NCBI GenBank assembly: GCA_947624855.1
Contig: CANQMC010000014.1
Location: forward strand, 1 to 16,011
Origin: an uncultured Bacilli bacterium
GTDB lineage: Bacteria; Bacillota_I; Bacilli_A; RF39; UBA660
Length of the DNA: 16,011 nt
Reading direction: 5' to 3'
The notes under the pieces were generated by a model, which was not told the origin of the DNA, did no database searches, and worked only from the letters and a program-made list of their open reading frames with translations. Below, in pieces: positions 6,103 through 14,541 of the stretch. Numbering within the stretch: position 1 is the first letter of the stretch; each line of letters opens with the position of its first letter. A program made the position numbers and the translations under genes.

Positions 6103-6725
6103 TGGAAAAAATTTTGGTTATAATTATAAAAATTAATAATTTAATTAATAAATATTTAGCAAAAAAAGAAAAATTAGAAGAATCACAAAGAGATATTCAA
6201 AATTCGAAAATAAATATTATTCATAAATTAAATAATTTAATGCTTAAAATTAGAAAATATTAAGAAATATTTAGAAAATTATAAAGAAGAATTAACTAAA
6301 GCTAAAAAAGATTTAAATAATCAATCGATAATTATGATTTTAATAATAGCTTTAGCAACAGTTATTTCTCTTATATTATGTAATTTTAATATTGGTATTT
6401 CATTAGTATTTATAGGTATATAATTGCCGGATGTTTTTTAGTATTTTATTATGATGGTTTAGAATTTAATGCTGGTAAAGTTTTAAATGCTTATAAAGAT
6501 AATAATTTAGATGATATATTAAGGGAATTAAAAGAAGCTTATGAACTTAAAAATATTTATGAAAAAGAATTAGAAGTTAATGATAATAATTTGAATCAAA
6601 TAGAAGAAGAAATAAAATTATTACAGAAAAATATAACCAATTTAGAATATATTAAATTAAATTTAAATAATAAAATAGAAGATAAAGAATTAAAAAGAAT
6701 ATTAGTTAAAGGAAAGGAGAATTAA
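6102..6725 (+). pseudogene. Membrane/coiled-coil protein gene between xseA and xseB, broken by two compensating frameshifts
   Basis: ATG 6102 overlaps the xseA stop (TAATG), and the first frame codes 53 residues to TAA 6261-6263. The next frame, open from 6241 to TAA 6421-6423, continues with 'LENIKKYLENYKEEL' and a strongly hydrophobic stretch. The first frame then resumes near 6420 ('IIAGCFLVFYYDG') and runs to TAA 6723-6725. Removing one A in CTTAAAATT (6246-6249) and adding one base near 6420 would restore about 207 residues: a Lys/Glu-rich coiled coil, two adjacent membrane helices (about 6330-6450), then a second coiled coil. I do not recognise the family. Either the gene is decaying, or the two shifts are assembly errors; codon usage and the downstream coupling to xseB (GGAAAGGAG) still look normal. 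A one-base loss and a one-base gain so close together favour an error or a compensated mutation. Confidence 0.6.
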
Positions 6726-6726
6726 A

Positions 6727-6942
6727 ATGGAAAAATCATTTGAAGATGCTTTAAAAGAATTAGAGGTAATTGTAAAAGAACTTGAAAGTGGTAATGTTGA
6801 ATTAGATGGTGCGATTGAAAAATATACAGAAGCAATGAAACTTGCTAAATATTGCAGTGAAAAATTAAATAGTGCTACAGAAAAAGTAAATAAAATATTA
6901 AATGAAAATAAAGAATTAGTTGATTTTGAAGTAGGTGAATAA
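6727..6942 (+). CDS. xseB: Exodeoxyribonuclease VII small subunit
   Basis: A 71-residue helical protein with the family pattern 'SFEDALKELEVIVKELESGNVELDGAIEKYTEAMKLAKYCSEKLNSATEKV'. That is the whole XseB fold, two long helices that bind the arm of XseA, and the length is normal. The strong ribosome binding site GGAAAGGAG (6711-6719) lies in the end of the preceding broken gene. In most genomes xseB follows xseA directly, so about 620 bases of extra gene separate the two subunits here. proS starts 1 nt after the stop. Confidence 0.95.
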   Translation: MEKSFEDALKELEVIVKELESGNVELDGAIEKYTEAMKLAKYCSEKLNSATEKVNKILNENKELVDFEVGE

Positions 6943-6943
6943 A

Positions 6944-8365
6944 ATGAGTGAAATAAAAGATATAACAAGTAGAGATACTGATTTTGCTAAATGGTATACA
7001 GATGTAGTTACAAAAGCTAAATTAGTTGATTATTCAAGTGTTAAAGGAAGTATGATTATTCTTCCTTATGGGTATGCTATTTGGGAAGAAATGCAAAAAG
7101 TACTTGATAAAATGTTTAAAGAAACAGGTCATGAAAATGTTCAAATGCCAATGTTTATACCTGAGAGTTTACTTAAAGTTGAAAAAGATCATGTGGCAGG
7201 TTTTGCTCCCGAAGTTGCTTGGGTAACTGAAGGTGGAAAAGATAAATTGGATGAAAGATTATGTGTTAGACCAACAAGTGAAGTATTATTTTGTGATTAT
7301 TATAAAAAAATTATTAAATCATATCGTGATTTACCTAAATTATATAATCAATGGTGTACGATTGTAAGATGGGAAAAAACTACTAGACCTTTTTTAAGAA
7401 GTAGAGAAATACTTTGGCAAGAAGGACATACAATGCATGCGACTAAAGAAGAAGCAATGAATGAAACATTAAAAATGTTTAAAGTATATGAAACATTTCA
7501 AAGAGAATATTTAGCTATTCCCGTTATAACTGGAAAAAAGACCGAAAAAGAAAAATTTGCGGGCGCTATAGCTACTTATTCAATTGAAGCAATGATGTAT
7601 GATGGAGTGGCTCTTCAAAATGGAACTAGTCATTATTTTGGAGATAATTTTGCTAAAGCTTTTGGGATAACTTATTTAAATAAAGATAATAAACAAGTTA
7701 CTCCATTTCAAACAAGTTGGGGAGTATCAACTAGAATGATTGGGGCTTTAATAATGGTTCACAGTGATGATCGGGGTTTAGTAATACCTCCTAAAATAGC
7801 TCCTTTTAAAGCTATTATAATTCCTATAAATGACAGTGAAATAGTAAATAATGCAGTTTTAGAAATAGAAGATTTATTAAAAAGTGGGGGAGTTACTTAT
7901 AAAATAGATAATTCAAATAAAACTCCAGGCTTTAAATTTGCCGAAGCTGAAGTTAAAGGTTATCCTGTTAGAATTGAAGTTGGTCCTCGTGATTTAGAAA
8001 AAGGTAATGTTACAATTGTTAGAAGAGATACTTTAGAAAAAATAGAATGTGCTAAAGATAATATTTTAGTTAAATTAGAGGAAATTTTAGAAAAAATGCA
8101 ACAAGAAATGTATGATAAAGCTTTAAAAAGAAGAGATTCAATGATTTATGTTGCTAATAATTATGATGAATTTAGGGAAATTGCTAATAATAAACCAGGA
8201 TTTATTAAAACAAATTGGTGTGGAAATTTAGAATGTGAAAATAAAATTAAAGATGATTTTAGTATGAAAAGCCGTTGTATAATTGACGATGAAGAAGTTA
8301 CAGGTCCTTGTGTTTGTTGTGGAAAAGAAGCTAAATATCGTTTATATTTTGGTAAACAATATTAA
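6944..8365 (+). CDS. proS: Prolyl-tRNA synthetase, short archaeal/eukaryote-like type
   Basis: 473 residues. A class II synthetase that charges tRNA-Pro, of the ~480-residue type without the bacterial editing insertion. That type also occurs in mycoplasmas, spirochaetes and several Firmicutes. Visible features are 'RPTSE' (109-113, proline pocket), motif 2 'RWEKTTRPFLRSREILWQEGH' (142-161), 'GTSHYFG' and motif 3 'GVSTRMIGALIMVHSDDRGLVIPP'. After an anticodon-binding domain comes a C-terminal zinc-type domain (Cys426/431 and 456/459) ending in Tyr, as is typical for this class. An in-frame GTG at 6935 lies within AGGTGA (6933-6938), so ATG 6944 is the start. It is the last gene of the nusB unit, with a terminator directly behind it. 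Confidence 0.96.
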   Translation: MSEIKDITSRDTDFAKWYTDVVTKAKLVDYSSVKGSMIILPYGYAIWEEMQKVLDKMFKETGHENVQMPMFIPESLLKVEKDHVAGFAPEVAWVTEGGKDKLDERLCVRPTSEVLFCDYYKKIIKSYRDLPKLYNQWCTIVRWEKTTRPFLRSREILWQEGHTMHATKEEAMNETLKMFKVYETFQREYLAIPVITGKKTEKEKFAGAIATYSIEAMMYDGVALQNGTSHYFGDNFAKAFGITYLNKDNKQVTPFQTSWGVSTRMIGALIMVHSDDRGLVIPPKIAPFKAIIIPINDSEIVNNAVLEIEDLLKSGGVTYKIDNSNKTPGFKFAEAEVKGYPVRIEVGPRDLEKGNVTIVRRDTLEKIECAKDNILVKLEEILEKMQQEMYDKALKRRDSMIYVANNYDEFREIANNKPGFIKTNWCGNLECENKIKDDFSMKSRCIIDDEEVTGPCVCCGKEAKYRLYFGKQY

Positions 8366-8392
8366 AAAGATTGGATTAACAATCTTTTTTTT
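8366..8392 (+). terminator. Intrinsic terminator of proS, probably bidirectional
   Basis: AAAGATTG (8366-8373) pairs with CAATCTTT (8380-8387) around GATTAA and runs into eight T (8385-8392). On the minus strand the same hairpin is followed by five T, so it can also end the convergent S55 protease transcript. Confidence 0.88.
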
Positions 8393-8415
8393 GTAAATAA
8401 AAAGCACTAAGTGGT

Positions 8416-9381
8416 TTAGTTATCGCTTTCTTCAAGCATTTTAGTTATAAATATACCATAACCAGTTTTAACATTATCGGTAATAACATGAGTTACTGCT
8501 CCGATTAATTTATTATTTTGAACTATAGGAGAACCACTCATACCTTGAACAATACCTCCTGTTTTTTTAAGTAATTTTTTATCAGTAATTTCAAAAGTTA
8601 AATTTTTAGTATCACTAGTTTCATTTATACTAGTAATATTAATATCAAATGCTTCTATTTTTTCATTTTCAAGGACTGTATAAAGGGAAGCTTTACCAAT
8701 TTTAATTTCATCATTAGAGGCTACTTCTATTAATTTATTATTATCGTAATTATTTTGATAAGAACCATAAATACCATATTTACTATTTTTATTTATATCA
8801 CCATATTTAGTATTATAATAAAATTTAGCATTTTTACTGCCAGGGTTTCCATCACTACTAGCATCAATACTGGTAATTGTATTTTTAAAAATTAAACCAC
8901 TTTTAACTTCAACTATTTCTTTAGTATTACTTTCTAATATTTCATGACCTAAAGCTCCATATTTTTTGGTTTCAGGATCTATAAAAGTTAAAGTCCCAAT
9001 TCCGGTAATACTATCTTTAACATATAAACCAGTTTTATAAATATTATTAACTTTTACAAGTTCTATAGTGGTTGTTTTTTCTTTATTTTTTCGAATAAAA
9101 GTTAAAGTTATTTTATTATCTTTAATGTTTTGTTCAATAGCATTTGTTAAATCTTCAATAGTATCAACTTTAGTAGAACCTACATATTTTATGATATCGC
9201 CTTCTTTTAAATCAGTATTGGGATATTTTCCTTCTACTTTATAAAAGCCTATAATCATTACACCTGTACTTTTAATATCAATTCCAATTGTATTACCACC
9301 TAAAATAACTTCACTTGAATAAGCAAAAACATTATAGGGAAAGATGACAGATAAACATAAAAATAATATAAATTTTTTCAT
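8416..9381 (-). CDS. spoIVB: SpoIVB-like serine peptidase (family S55) with PDZ domain
   Basis: 321 residues with an N-terminal signal peptide or anchor (1-20, ending VFA), a PDZ-like domain (about 35-110), then the S55 peptidase domain. The catalytic triad can be read by alignment with B. subtilis SpoIVB: His146 in 'YGALGHE', Asp267 in 'FEITDKKLL', and Ser282 in 'GIVQGMSGSPI'. The spacing from Asp to Ser (15) equals that of D363-S378 in SpoIVB. SpoIVB is secreted across the forespore membrane and cleaves SpoIVFA to trigger sigma-K processing. This protein is about 100 residues shorter, and no other dedicated sporulation regulator is in the window, so the substrate is uncertain. An in-frame GTG at 9390 overlaps the ribosome binding site AAAGGGTGA, so the ATG at 9381 is preferred. 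The gene converges on proS and is divergent from ezrA. Confidence 0.9.
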   Translation of the reverse strand: MKKFILFLCLSVIFPYNVFAYSSEVILGGNTIGIDIKSTGVMIIGFYKVEGKYPNTDLKEGDIIKYVGSTKVDTIEDLTNAIEQNIKDNKITLTFIRKNKEKTTTIELVKVNNIYKTGLYVKDSITGIGTLTFIDPETKKYGALGHEILESNTKEIVEVKSGLIFKNTITSIDASSDGNPGSKNAKFYYNTKYGDINKNSKYGIYGSYQNNYDNNKLIEVASNDEIKIGKASLYTVLENEKIEAFDINITSINETSDTKNLTFEITDKKLLKKTGGIVQGMSGSPIVQNNKLIGAVTHVITDNVKTGYGIFITKMLEESDN

Positions 9382-9493
9382 AATTTTCACCCTTTAATAG
9401 TATGGTTTATTTTAATTATTTTAAGTTTACAATAATTGGTTATTGGTAATTTTTAGTAATAATATATTTTTTATAAAACTTTTATTCCACATC

Positions 9494-9523
9494 TCGACAA
9501 ATATATCCTTATTGTGATAAAAT
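9494..9523 (+). promoter_or_regulatory. Promoter of ezrA (extended -10)
   Basis: TCGACA (9494-9499), an 18-base spacer and TAAAAT (9518-9523), preceded by TGA (9515-9517) that makes an extended -10 element. AGGAGTGA (9531-9538) and the ezrA ATG follow. It lies in the 163-base divergent gap; the leftward promoter for the S55 gene is less clear (TTGTAA and CATACT-like boxes at poor spacing). Confidence 0.65.
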
Positions 9524-9544
9524 ATATTGTAGGAGTGAATACAT

Positions 9545-11260
9545 ATGAGTAGAACGACTTTTATTTTAATTGGTATTTTATATTATATTTTTACTATTGC
9601 AATTATTATAATTGTATTAAATCTTATTAATTCGCGAGAAAAGAAAAAATATAAAGAAGAAATATCATCTTTAGAGCGAGATAAAAACTTAATTGTAAAT
9701 GCTTCAATATTATCAGAATTAAATAAAGTAGGAGCTTTAATTAATAATGATATTATGCAAAAAAAATATGATAATTGGAATGAAAGATTAAAAGAAATTA
9801 AAGAAGTAGAAATTCCTAAAATAACAGATGCTTTAATTGAAATAGAAGAAGCTTTTGAAGAAAAAGATTATAAAAATTTAAAAACTAAAATAGCAGCTTT
9901 AGAGCTTCAAATTGCATACGTTAAAACAAAATCAAATTTTTTACTTGATGAAGTTAAAGAAATAACTTTAAGTGAAGAAAAAAATAGAGAAACAATAACT
10001 AAATTAAAAGCAGATTATCGAGCAATACTTTCGAAATATAATTCTAATAAAGAAGAATATAGTGAAGTTGAAAAACCATTAGAGTTACAATTCGAAAATA
10101 TTGATAAATTATTTAGTGCTTTTGAAGTATCAATGGAAAAAAATGAATATACAGAAGTTGGAAAAATTGTTAAAGCTATTGATGATACTATTGGTAATTT
10201 AAAGGTTGTTATTGAAGAAGCACCTTCAATTATCTTAATGGGAAGAAAATTAATTCCAACTAAAGTTGAAGATATTCTTAAAATAACTAATAAAATGAAA
10301 AAAGAAGGTTATAATTTAGATTATTTAAATATTGAATATAATATTAAAGAAACAGATAAAAAAATTAATGATATTTTTGGACGTTTAAATGTTTTAAATT
10401 TAGAAGATAGTATTTTTGAACTTAAAACAATATTAGATTATTTTGATTCTTTATATCATAATTTTGATAAAGAAAAATTATCTAAAAGAATATTTGAAGA
10501 TTATCAAAGAAGTATTTTAATAAAAGCTACTAAATTAGAAAAGATAAGTGGAGAATTAAATAAAAAGATTGATGATTTACAATATAGTTATGATTTAAGT
10601 GATCAAGATTTACAAATTTTAACAGATATTTCTTCAGAAATTGCTAATATTAAAAGTGAATATAATCGCATTATTGAAATGCATAGAACTAAAACTTTTG
10701 CTTTTTCAAGATTATCTAAAGAAATGGAAGTTTTAAATAGTAAATTACTTAAAACAGAAGAGAAATTAGATCAAACATTGCGAAGTTTAAGTAGTTTAAA
10801 AGAAGATGAAAAAAGAGCTAGAGAACAATTAGATGAAATTAAAAAGATATTAAATCAAGCTAAAAATAATATGAAAAGTTATAAATTACCAATTACTCCT
10901 AAGAATTTTTATATTGAATTATCAGAGGCTTCTGAGGCTATTGGGGATATGATTAAAGAACTTGATAAAAGACCTATTTCAATTAAAATATTAAATACAA
11001 GAGTAGATACAGCTAGAGATTTAACTTTAAAAGTTTATAATACAACTAAAGAAACAATTAAAACTGCTAAAATGGCTGAAACTGCAATAGTTTATGGTAA
11101 TCGTTATAGAGCGGTTTATAAAGATGTGGAACTTGGTTTAATTAAAGCAGAAAATGCTTTTTATAAAGGTAATTTTAAAAATAGTTTAGAAAATGCTATA
11201 AATGCTATAAATGTTGTTGAACCAGGAATACATAAAAGATTAATCGAGGAGTATAAATAA
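9545..11260 (+). CDS. ezrA: Septation ring formation regulator EzrA
   Basis: 571 residues, the normal EzrA length. A single N-terminal transmembrane helix (about 5-27) is followed by a short basic stretch (REKKKYK) and then an almost continuous coiled-coil, spectrin-like cytoplasmic domain. Family signatures include 'KKYDNWNERLKEIKEVEIPKITDALIEIEEAFEEKDY' and 'IEEAPSIILMGRKLIPTKVEDIL'. EzrA is anchored in the membrane with its C-terminus in the cytoplasm, binds FtsZ, limits Z-rings to mid-cell and recruits PBP1. It is restricted to Bacilli and close relatives, so it is a useful taxonomic marker. ATG 9545 follows AGGAGTGA. The stop TAA shares its last A with the ATG of the next gene. Confidence 0.95.
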   Translation: MSRTTFILIGILYYIFTIAIIIIVLNLINSREKKKYKEEISSLERDKNLIVNASILSELNKVGALINNDIMQKKYDNWNERLKEIKEVEIPKITDALIEIEEAFEEKDYKNLKTKIAALELQIAYVKTKSNFLLDEVKEITLSEEKNRETITKLKADYRAILSKYNSNKEEYSEVEKPLELQFENIDKLFSAFEVSMEKNEYTEVGKIVKAIDDTIGNLKVVIEEAPSIILMGRKLIPTKVEDILKITNKMKKEGYNLDYLNIEYNIKETDKKINDIFGRLNVLNLEDSIFELKTILDYFDSLYHNFDKEKLSKRIFEDYQRSILIKATKLEKISGELNKKIDDLQYSYDLSDQDLQILTDISSEIANIKSEYNRIIEMHRTKTFAFSRLSKEMEVLNSKLLKTEEKLDQTLRSLSSLKEDEKRAREQLDEIKKILNQAKNNMKSYKLPITPKNFYIELSEASEAIGDMIKELDKRPISIKILNTRVDTARDLTLKVYNTTKETIKTAKMAETAIVYGNRYRAVYKDVELGLIKAENAFYKGNFKNSLENAINAINVVEPGIHKRLIEEYK

Positions 11261-12201
11261 TGACTTTAGAAAGTTATTTTTTGAAAGAAGATAAAGAAAT
11301 AGTCTATAAATTTTATCAAAAATTAAATCTTAAATCTAAACCTTATAATAATATTACGAGACAAGAAATGTATAATTATGTAATTAAAGTATATAAAGAA
11401 AATCCAGAAATTATAATTGAAATGGTAACTATTGAAGAATTAAACATTTTAAAATCTTTAATTGGTTCTAATTTAGAAAAGAAAAATCATGGGTATTTAG
11501 ATTATATACTTTTTAAAAGTTTATTAAATAATTATTTGATATTAGATAATGGTAAAGAATATTATATTCCTGATGATATTTTAAATTATATTAAGATGGC
11601 TATTAATTTATCAGAAGAAGAAAGAGATACTTTTGGGGATATTACTGCAAGTGTTGCTATAGGTATAGTGAGAGCTTTTAATGTTTTAACTTTTGATGAG
11701 TATTATAAAATGTTTTGTCGTCTTTGTTTTAAAAAAGAGCAAAAAGAATTAAAAATATATTTAAAAAATAATTACCGAGTAAGACAAACTTTAAAAATTG
11801 TAAAATATAAAAATGAAGAATATGTTGTTTCAACAGAATATCTTTGTTATAAAGATGTTTTAAAATTAAAACTTAAAATAGATAATAAAGTTTATTCTTT
11901 AGAAGAATTAATAAGTATTGGTAAATATCGTTTTAATTTGTTTAATGAACATTTATTTAATTTTTTAAGTTATTTAGAATATCATTTAGAACCATATGCT
12001 ATAAATTATTTTATAGAAGATTTAATTATTTATTCGGGTTTTGATGTTAATGATGATGAAGCTTTAAAAATGATTTGTGGTAATGTTCAAGAATTAATTG
12101 ATGAAACGGAAGGAGTATTGGTTTATTTTCCTTGTTGGATTTATAATGGCAATACTTTAGATGATTTATATAAATTAAGTTTAAATAATAAAAATAATTA
12201 A
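11260..12201 (+). CDS. Unknown protein translationally coupled to ezrA
   Basis: 313 residues; I do not recognise the family. It is acidic/lysine-rich, mainly helical, with no signal peptide, no membrane helix and no nucleotide-binding motif. Segments such as 'NILKSLIGSNLEKKNHGYLDYILFKSLLNNYLILDNGKEYYIPDDILNYI' resemble the small winged-helix-like or helical repeats often seen in uncharacterised Firmicutes proteins. Six cysteines are scattered (for example 'MFCRLCFKK') without a clear metal-binding pattern. The ATG is inside the ezrA stop (TAATG) and CGAGGAG (11245-11251) precedes it, so the two proteins are made from one message and probably at a linked ratio. The context suggests a role near cell division or the envelope, but this is association only. 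Confidence 0.85.
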   Translation: MTLESYFLKEDKEIVYKFYQKLNLKSKPYNNITRQEMYNYVIKVYKENPEIIIEMVTIEELNILKSLIGSNLEKKNHGYLDYILFKSLLNNYLILDNGKEYYIPDDILNYIKMAINLSEEERDTFGDITASVAIGIVRAFNVLTFDEYYKMFCRLCFKKEQKELKIYLKNNYRVRQTLKIVKYKNEEYVVSTEYLCYKDVLKLKLKIDNKVYSLEELISIGKYRFNLFNEHLFNFLSYLEYHLEPYAINYFIEDLIIYSGFDVNDDEALKMICGNVQELIDETEGVLVYFPCWIYNGNTLDDLYKLSLNNKNN

Positions 12202-12487
12202 ATTTTATATACAAGATAACATACAAAGATTTAAATAAAATGCCAGTTTTAAGAAGAAATAATCGAATTCATTCTATTCATTCATCTAGTTCTTATGTTA
12301 AAAAATTATTGGATGTTATGGAAGGAGAGCCAGCATTATCTTCTAAAGAATTAATGGAAAAATTGAATTTAAAATCGAGAATATATTTAGAAATAATTAT
12401 TTAAATCCAGCGATTCAAAATGGTCTTATAAAGATGACTAATCCTGATAAACCAACAAGTAAAAATCAAACATATTATAAAAGTTAG
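12202..12487 (+). pseudogene. Remnant of a Fic-family gene with internal deletion and frameshift
   Basis: From ATG 12240 the frame begins MPVLRRNNRIHSIHSS, like the 'LRR.NRI.SIHSS.AIEGN' start of Fic-domain proteins. It then jumps to 'YVKKLLDVMEGEPALSSKELMEKLNLKSR', like their C-terminal winged-helix region. The frame stops at TAA 12408-12410, but the +2-shifted frame from 12386 continues 'FRNNYLNPAIQNGLIKMTNPDKP', the characteristic Fic C-terminal end, to TAG 12485-12487. One lost T in ATATATTTAGA (12381-12391) explains the shift. The junction at about 12286-12294 lacks the whole catalytic core (HPFxxGNGR), so no AMP-transferase can be made. The frame is open upstream to 12198, so the true remnant may start before the ATG. 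The same C-terminal module also occurs in other regulators, but the N-terminal motif favours Fic. Confidence 0.7.
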
Positions 12488-12503
12488 TTAAACTAGCTTT
12501 TTT
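12479..12503 (+). terminator. Intrinsic terminator after the Fic remnant (and the ezrA unit)
   Basis: AGTTAG (12482-12487) pairs with CTAGCT (12493-12498) with one G-T wobble and loop TTAAA. Outer A-T pairs extend the stem, and a six-T run (12498-12503), C and five more T follow. The remnant's TAG lies in the left arm. Confidence 0.75.
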
Positions 12504-12530
12504 CTTTTTCATGGATTTTTTTCTTAAACA

Positions 12531-12536
12531 TATAAT
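12531..12536 (+). promoter_or_regulatory. -10 element in front of the PBP gene
   Basis: A perfect TATAAT, with only a weak -35 (TTCATG, 12508-12513) at 17 bases. A start near 12543 would put the ribosome binding site at the 5' end of the message, so this may not be the main promoter. Confidence 0.35.
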
Positions 12537-12552
12537 TTATTTAGGTGATAGT

Positions 12553-14457
12553 ATGTTCTTTAGTGAAATTCATGAAAGAATTAGATTTGTATTTTTAGTT
12601 TGTATTATTATACTTATTGCTATAATTATTAAAGTATTTTATATTCAAGTTTTTTCTTATGAAAAATTAAATAATTTAGCAGAAAGTTTATGGAGTAGAG
12701 AATTACCAATTAAAGCAGATCGTGGAGAAATAGTTGATCGAAATGGAAAAGTTTTAGCAACTAATATAACTACAGTTTCTTTAGTAGTAGTTCCTAATCA
12801 AATTGAAGATCATGAAAAAGTTGCTAGAGATTTAGCTAATATTTTAAAAACTGATTATCAAGATATGTTAGAGCATGTTACTAAAAGAACATCAATTGAA
12901 AGAGTACATCCAGAAGGTAGAGGTTTAAGTTATGAGGTAGCAGAACAAATAAATAATTTAGGTTATGATGGGGTATACTTATTAAAAGAAAGTAAAAGGT
13001 ATTATCCATATGATACAGTGTTATCTCATGTTTTAGGTTATGTAGGAATAGATAATCAAGGTTTATCGGGATTAGAATTATATTATGATGATTATTTAAT
13101 GGGTGCCGATGGTGCGATTAAATATTTTTCGGATGGAAAAGGTAATAAATTAGAACTTACAGAAGTTTATGAAGCTCCTACTAAGGGAATTACTTTAAAA
13201 CTTGCTATAGATATTGATTTACAATTAGCTATTGAAAATGAACTTGATAATGCTTTTGCTAAATATAATCCAGAACAAGGTTTAATTGTAAGTATGAATC
13301 CTAAAACTGGAGAAATATTAGCAATGGCTAGTAGACCTAATTTTAATAGTAATGAATATCAAAATTATAAAACTGAAGTTATTAATCGAAATTTACCAAT
13401 TTGGATGACTTATGAACCAGGAAGTACCTTTAAAATTATAACTTTATCGGCCGCTTTGGAAGAAAAAACAATTAATTTATTTAAAGATACTTTTAATGAT
13501 GGAGGCGCTATTAATGTCGATGGGGCAACTATCCATTGTTGGAAAGCTGGAGGTCATGGTCATGAAACGATGCTTCAAGTGGTGGAGAATAGTTGTAATC
13601 CAGGTTTTGTTAAAATTGGTCAAACTTTAGGGGTTAATAAACTTATGAGTTATATAAATAGTTATGGTTTTGGTGAAAAAACAGGAATTGATTTAAATGG
13701 AGAATCTAAAGGTATTTTATTTAAACCTATAAATATGGGACCAGTGGAACTAGCTACAACTAGTTTTGGTCAAGGAATAAGTGTAACTCCAATTCAACAA
13801 ATTAGAGCGGTTTCCGCCGCCATAAATGGAGGGAATTTATATCGTCCTTATTTAGTTACTAGTTTTTTAGAAAGTGAAACAGGTAGTGTTATTAAAAATA
13901 TTAATCCTTATAAAGAAAGACAAGTAATAAGTGAAGAAGCAAGTGCTCTTGTTAGATATGCTTTAGAAAGTGTTGTTGCAAATGGTTCAGGAAAAAATGC
14001 TTATATTGAAAATTACCGAGTAGGAGGCAAAACAGGAACAGCTCAAAAAGTAGCAAATGGAAAATATTTAGATGGTAATTATATTTTATCTTTTATTGGC
14101 TTTTTACCGGCAAATGATCCTGAAATTATTACTTATGTAGCCATAGATAATCCTAAAGGAGTTACACAGTATGGAGGAGTTGTATCGGCTCCAATTGCTA
14201 AAAGTGTTTTAACGAGCGCTATAGATATATTAGATATTAAACCAAGTAAGGAAGGAATGCCTAGAGAATATACATGGCTGGATACAAAATATATGGTTAT
14301 TCCAAATGTAATTGGAATGAATAAAGAAGAAGCAAGTGAGGCTTTAAAAGATTTTAAAATAGAATATTCGGGAAGTGGAAATAAAGTAATTTATCAAAGC
14401 CCAGAAAGTGGTTATTATGCTCCTGCAGGTGGTAGTATTATGTTAATGTTAGGTTAA
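12553..14457 (+). CDS. spoVD: SpoVD/FtsI-type class B penicillin-binding protein with one PASTA domain
   Basis: 634 residues. A D,D-transpeptidase that cross-links septal or spore peptidoglycan, anchored by one N-terminal membrane helix (about 15-35). The N-terminal pedestal has 'IKADRGEIVDRNGKVLATN'. The active-site motifs are all present: S291-T-F-K294, S347-C-N349 and K493-T-G495. A single PASTA domain closes the protein ('VIPNVIGMNKEEASEAL...' to the end). One PASTA and this length match SpoVD rather than PBP2B, which has two. If it is the only class B enzyme, it probably does the division (FtsI) job. A longer frame opens at ATG 12511, but the ribosome binding site TTAGGTGAT (12541-12549) points to ATG 12553. 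Its neighbour mraY fits the dcw cluster, but murE, usual between them, is absent. Confidence 0.92.
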   Translation: MFFSEIHERIRFVFLVCIIILIAIIIKVFYIQVFSYEKLNNLAESLWSRELPIKADRGEIVDRNGKVLATNITTVSLVVVPNQIEDHEKVARDLANILKTDYQDMLEHVTKRTSIERVHPEGRGLSYEVAEQINNLGYDGVYLLKESKRYYPYDTVLSHVLGYVGIDNQGLSGLELYYDDYLMGADGAIKYFSDGKGNKLELTEVYEAPTKGITLKLAIDIDLQLAIENELDNAFAKYNPEQGLIVSMNPKTGEILAMASRPNFNSNEYQNYKTEVINRNLPIWMTYEPGSTFKIITLSAALEEKTINLFKDTFNDGGAINVDGATIHCWKAGGHGHETMLQVVENSCNPGFVKIGQTLGVNKLMSYINSYGFGEKTGIDLNGESKGILFKPINMGPVELATTSFGQGISVTPIQQIRAVSAAINGGNLYRPYLVTSFLESETGSVIKNINPYKERQVISEEASALVRYALESVVANGSGKNAYIENYRVGGKTGTAQKVANGKYLDGNYILSFIGFLPANDPEIITYVAIDNPKGVTQYGGVVSAPIAKSVLTSAIDILDIKPSKEGMPREYTWLDTKYMVIPNVIGMNKEEASEALKDFKIEYSGSGNKVIYQSPESGYYAPAGGSIMLMLG

Positions 14458-14514
14458 GAATGTAAATAAATGTCAAGATAAAATAAAATTAAAGCTTTTT
14501 TTAAAGATATGTAG

Positions 14515-14520
14515 TATAAT
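14515..14520 (+). promoter_or_regulatory. Possible -10 element of mraY
   Basis: TATAAT lies 9 bases before the AGAGGTGGG ribosome binding site. No acceptable -35 sits at 16-18 bases, so read-through from the PBP gene is the more likely source of mraY message. Confidence 0.3.
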
Positions 14521-14541
14521 TGGATAAGAAAGAGGTGGGTT

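Noticed and set aside
6102..6725. Programmed frameshifting in the gene between xseA and xseB
   Set aside because: No slippery heptamer or downstream stem was seen at either shift, and two independent shifts would be needed.
12511..12552. Upstream ATG for the PBP, adding 14 residues
   Set aside because: It follows directly on the terminator T-run without a ribosome binding site, while ATG 12553 has TTAGGTGAT at good spacing.
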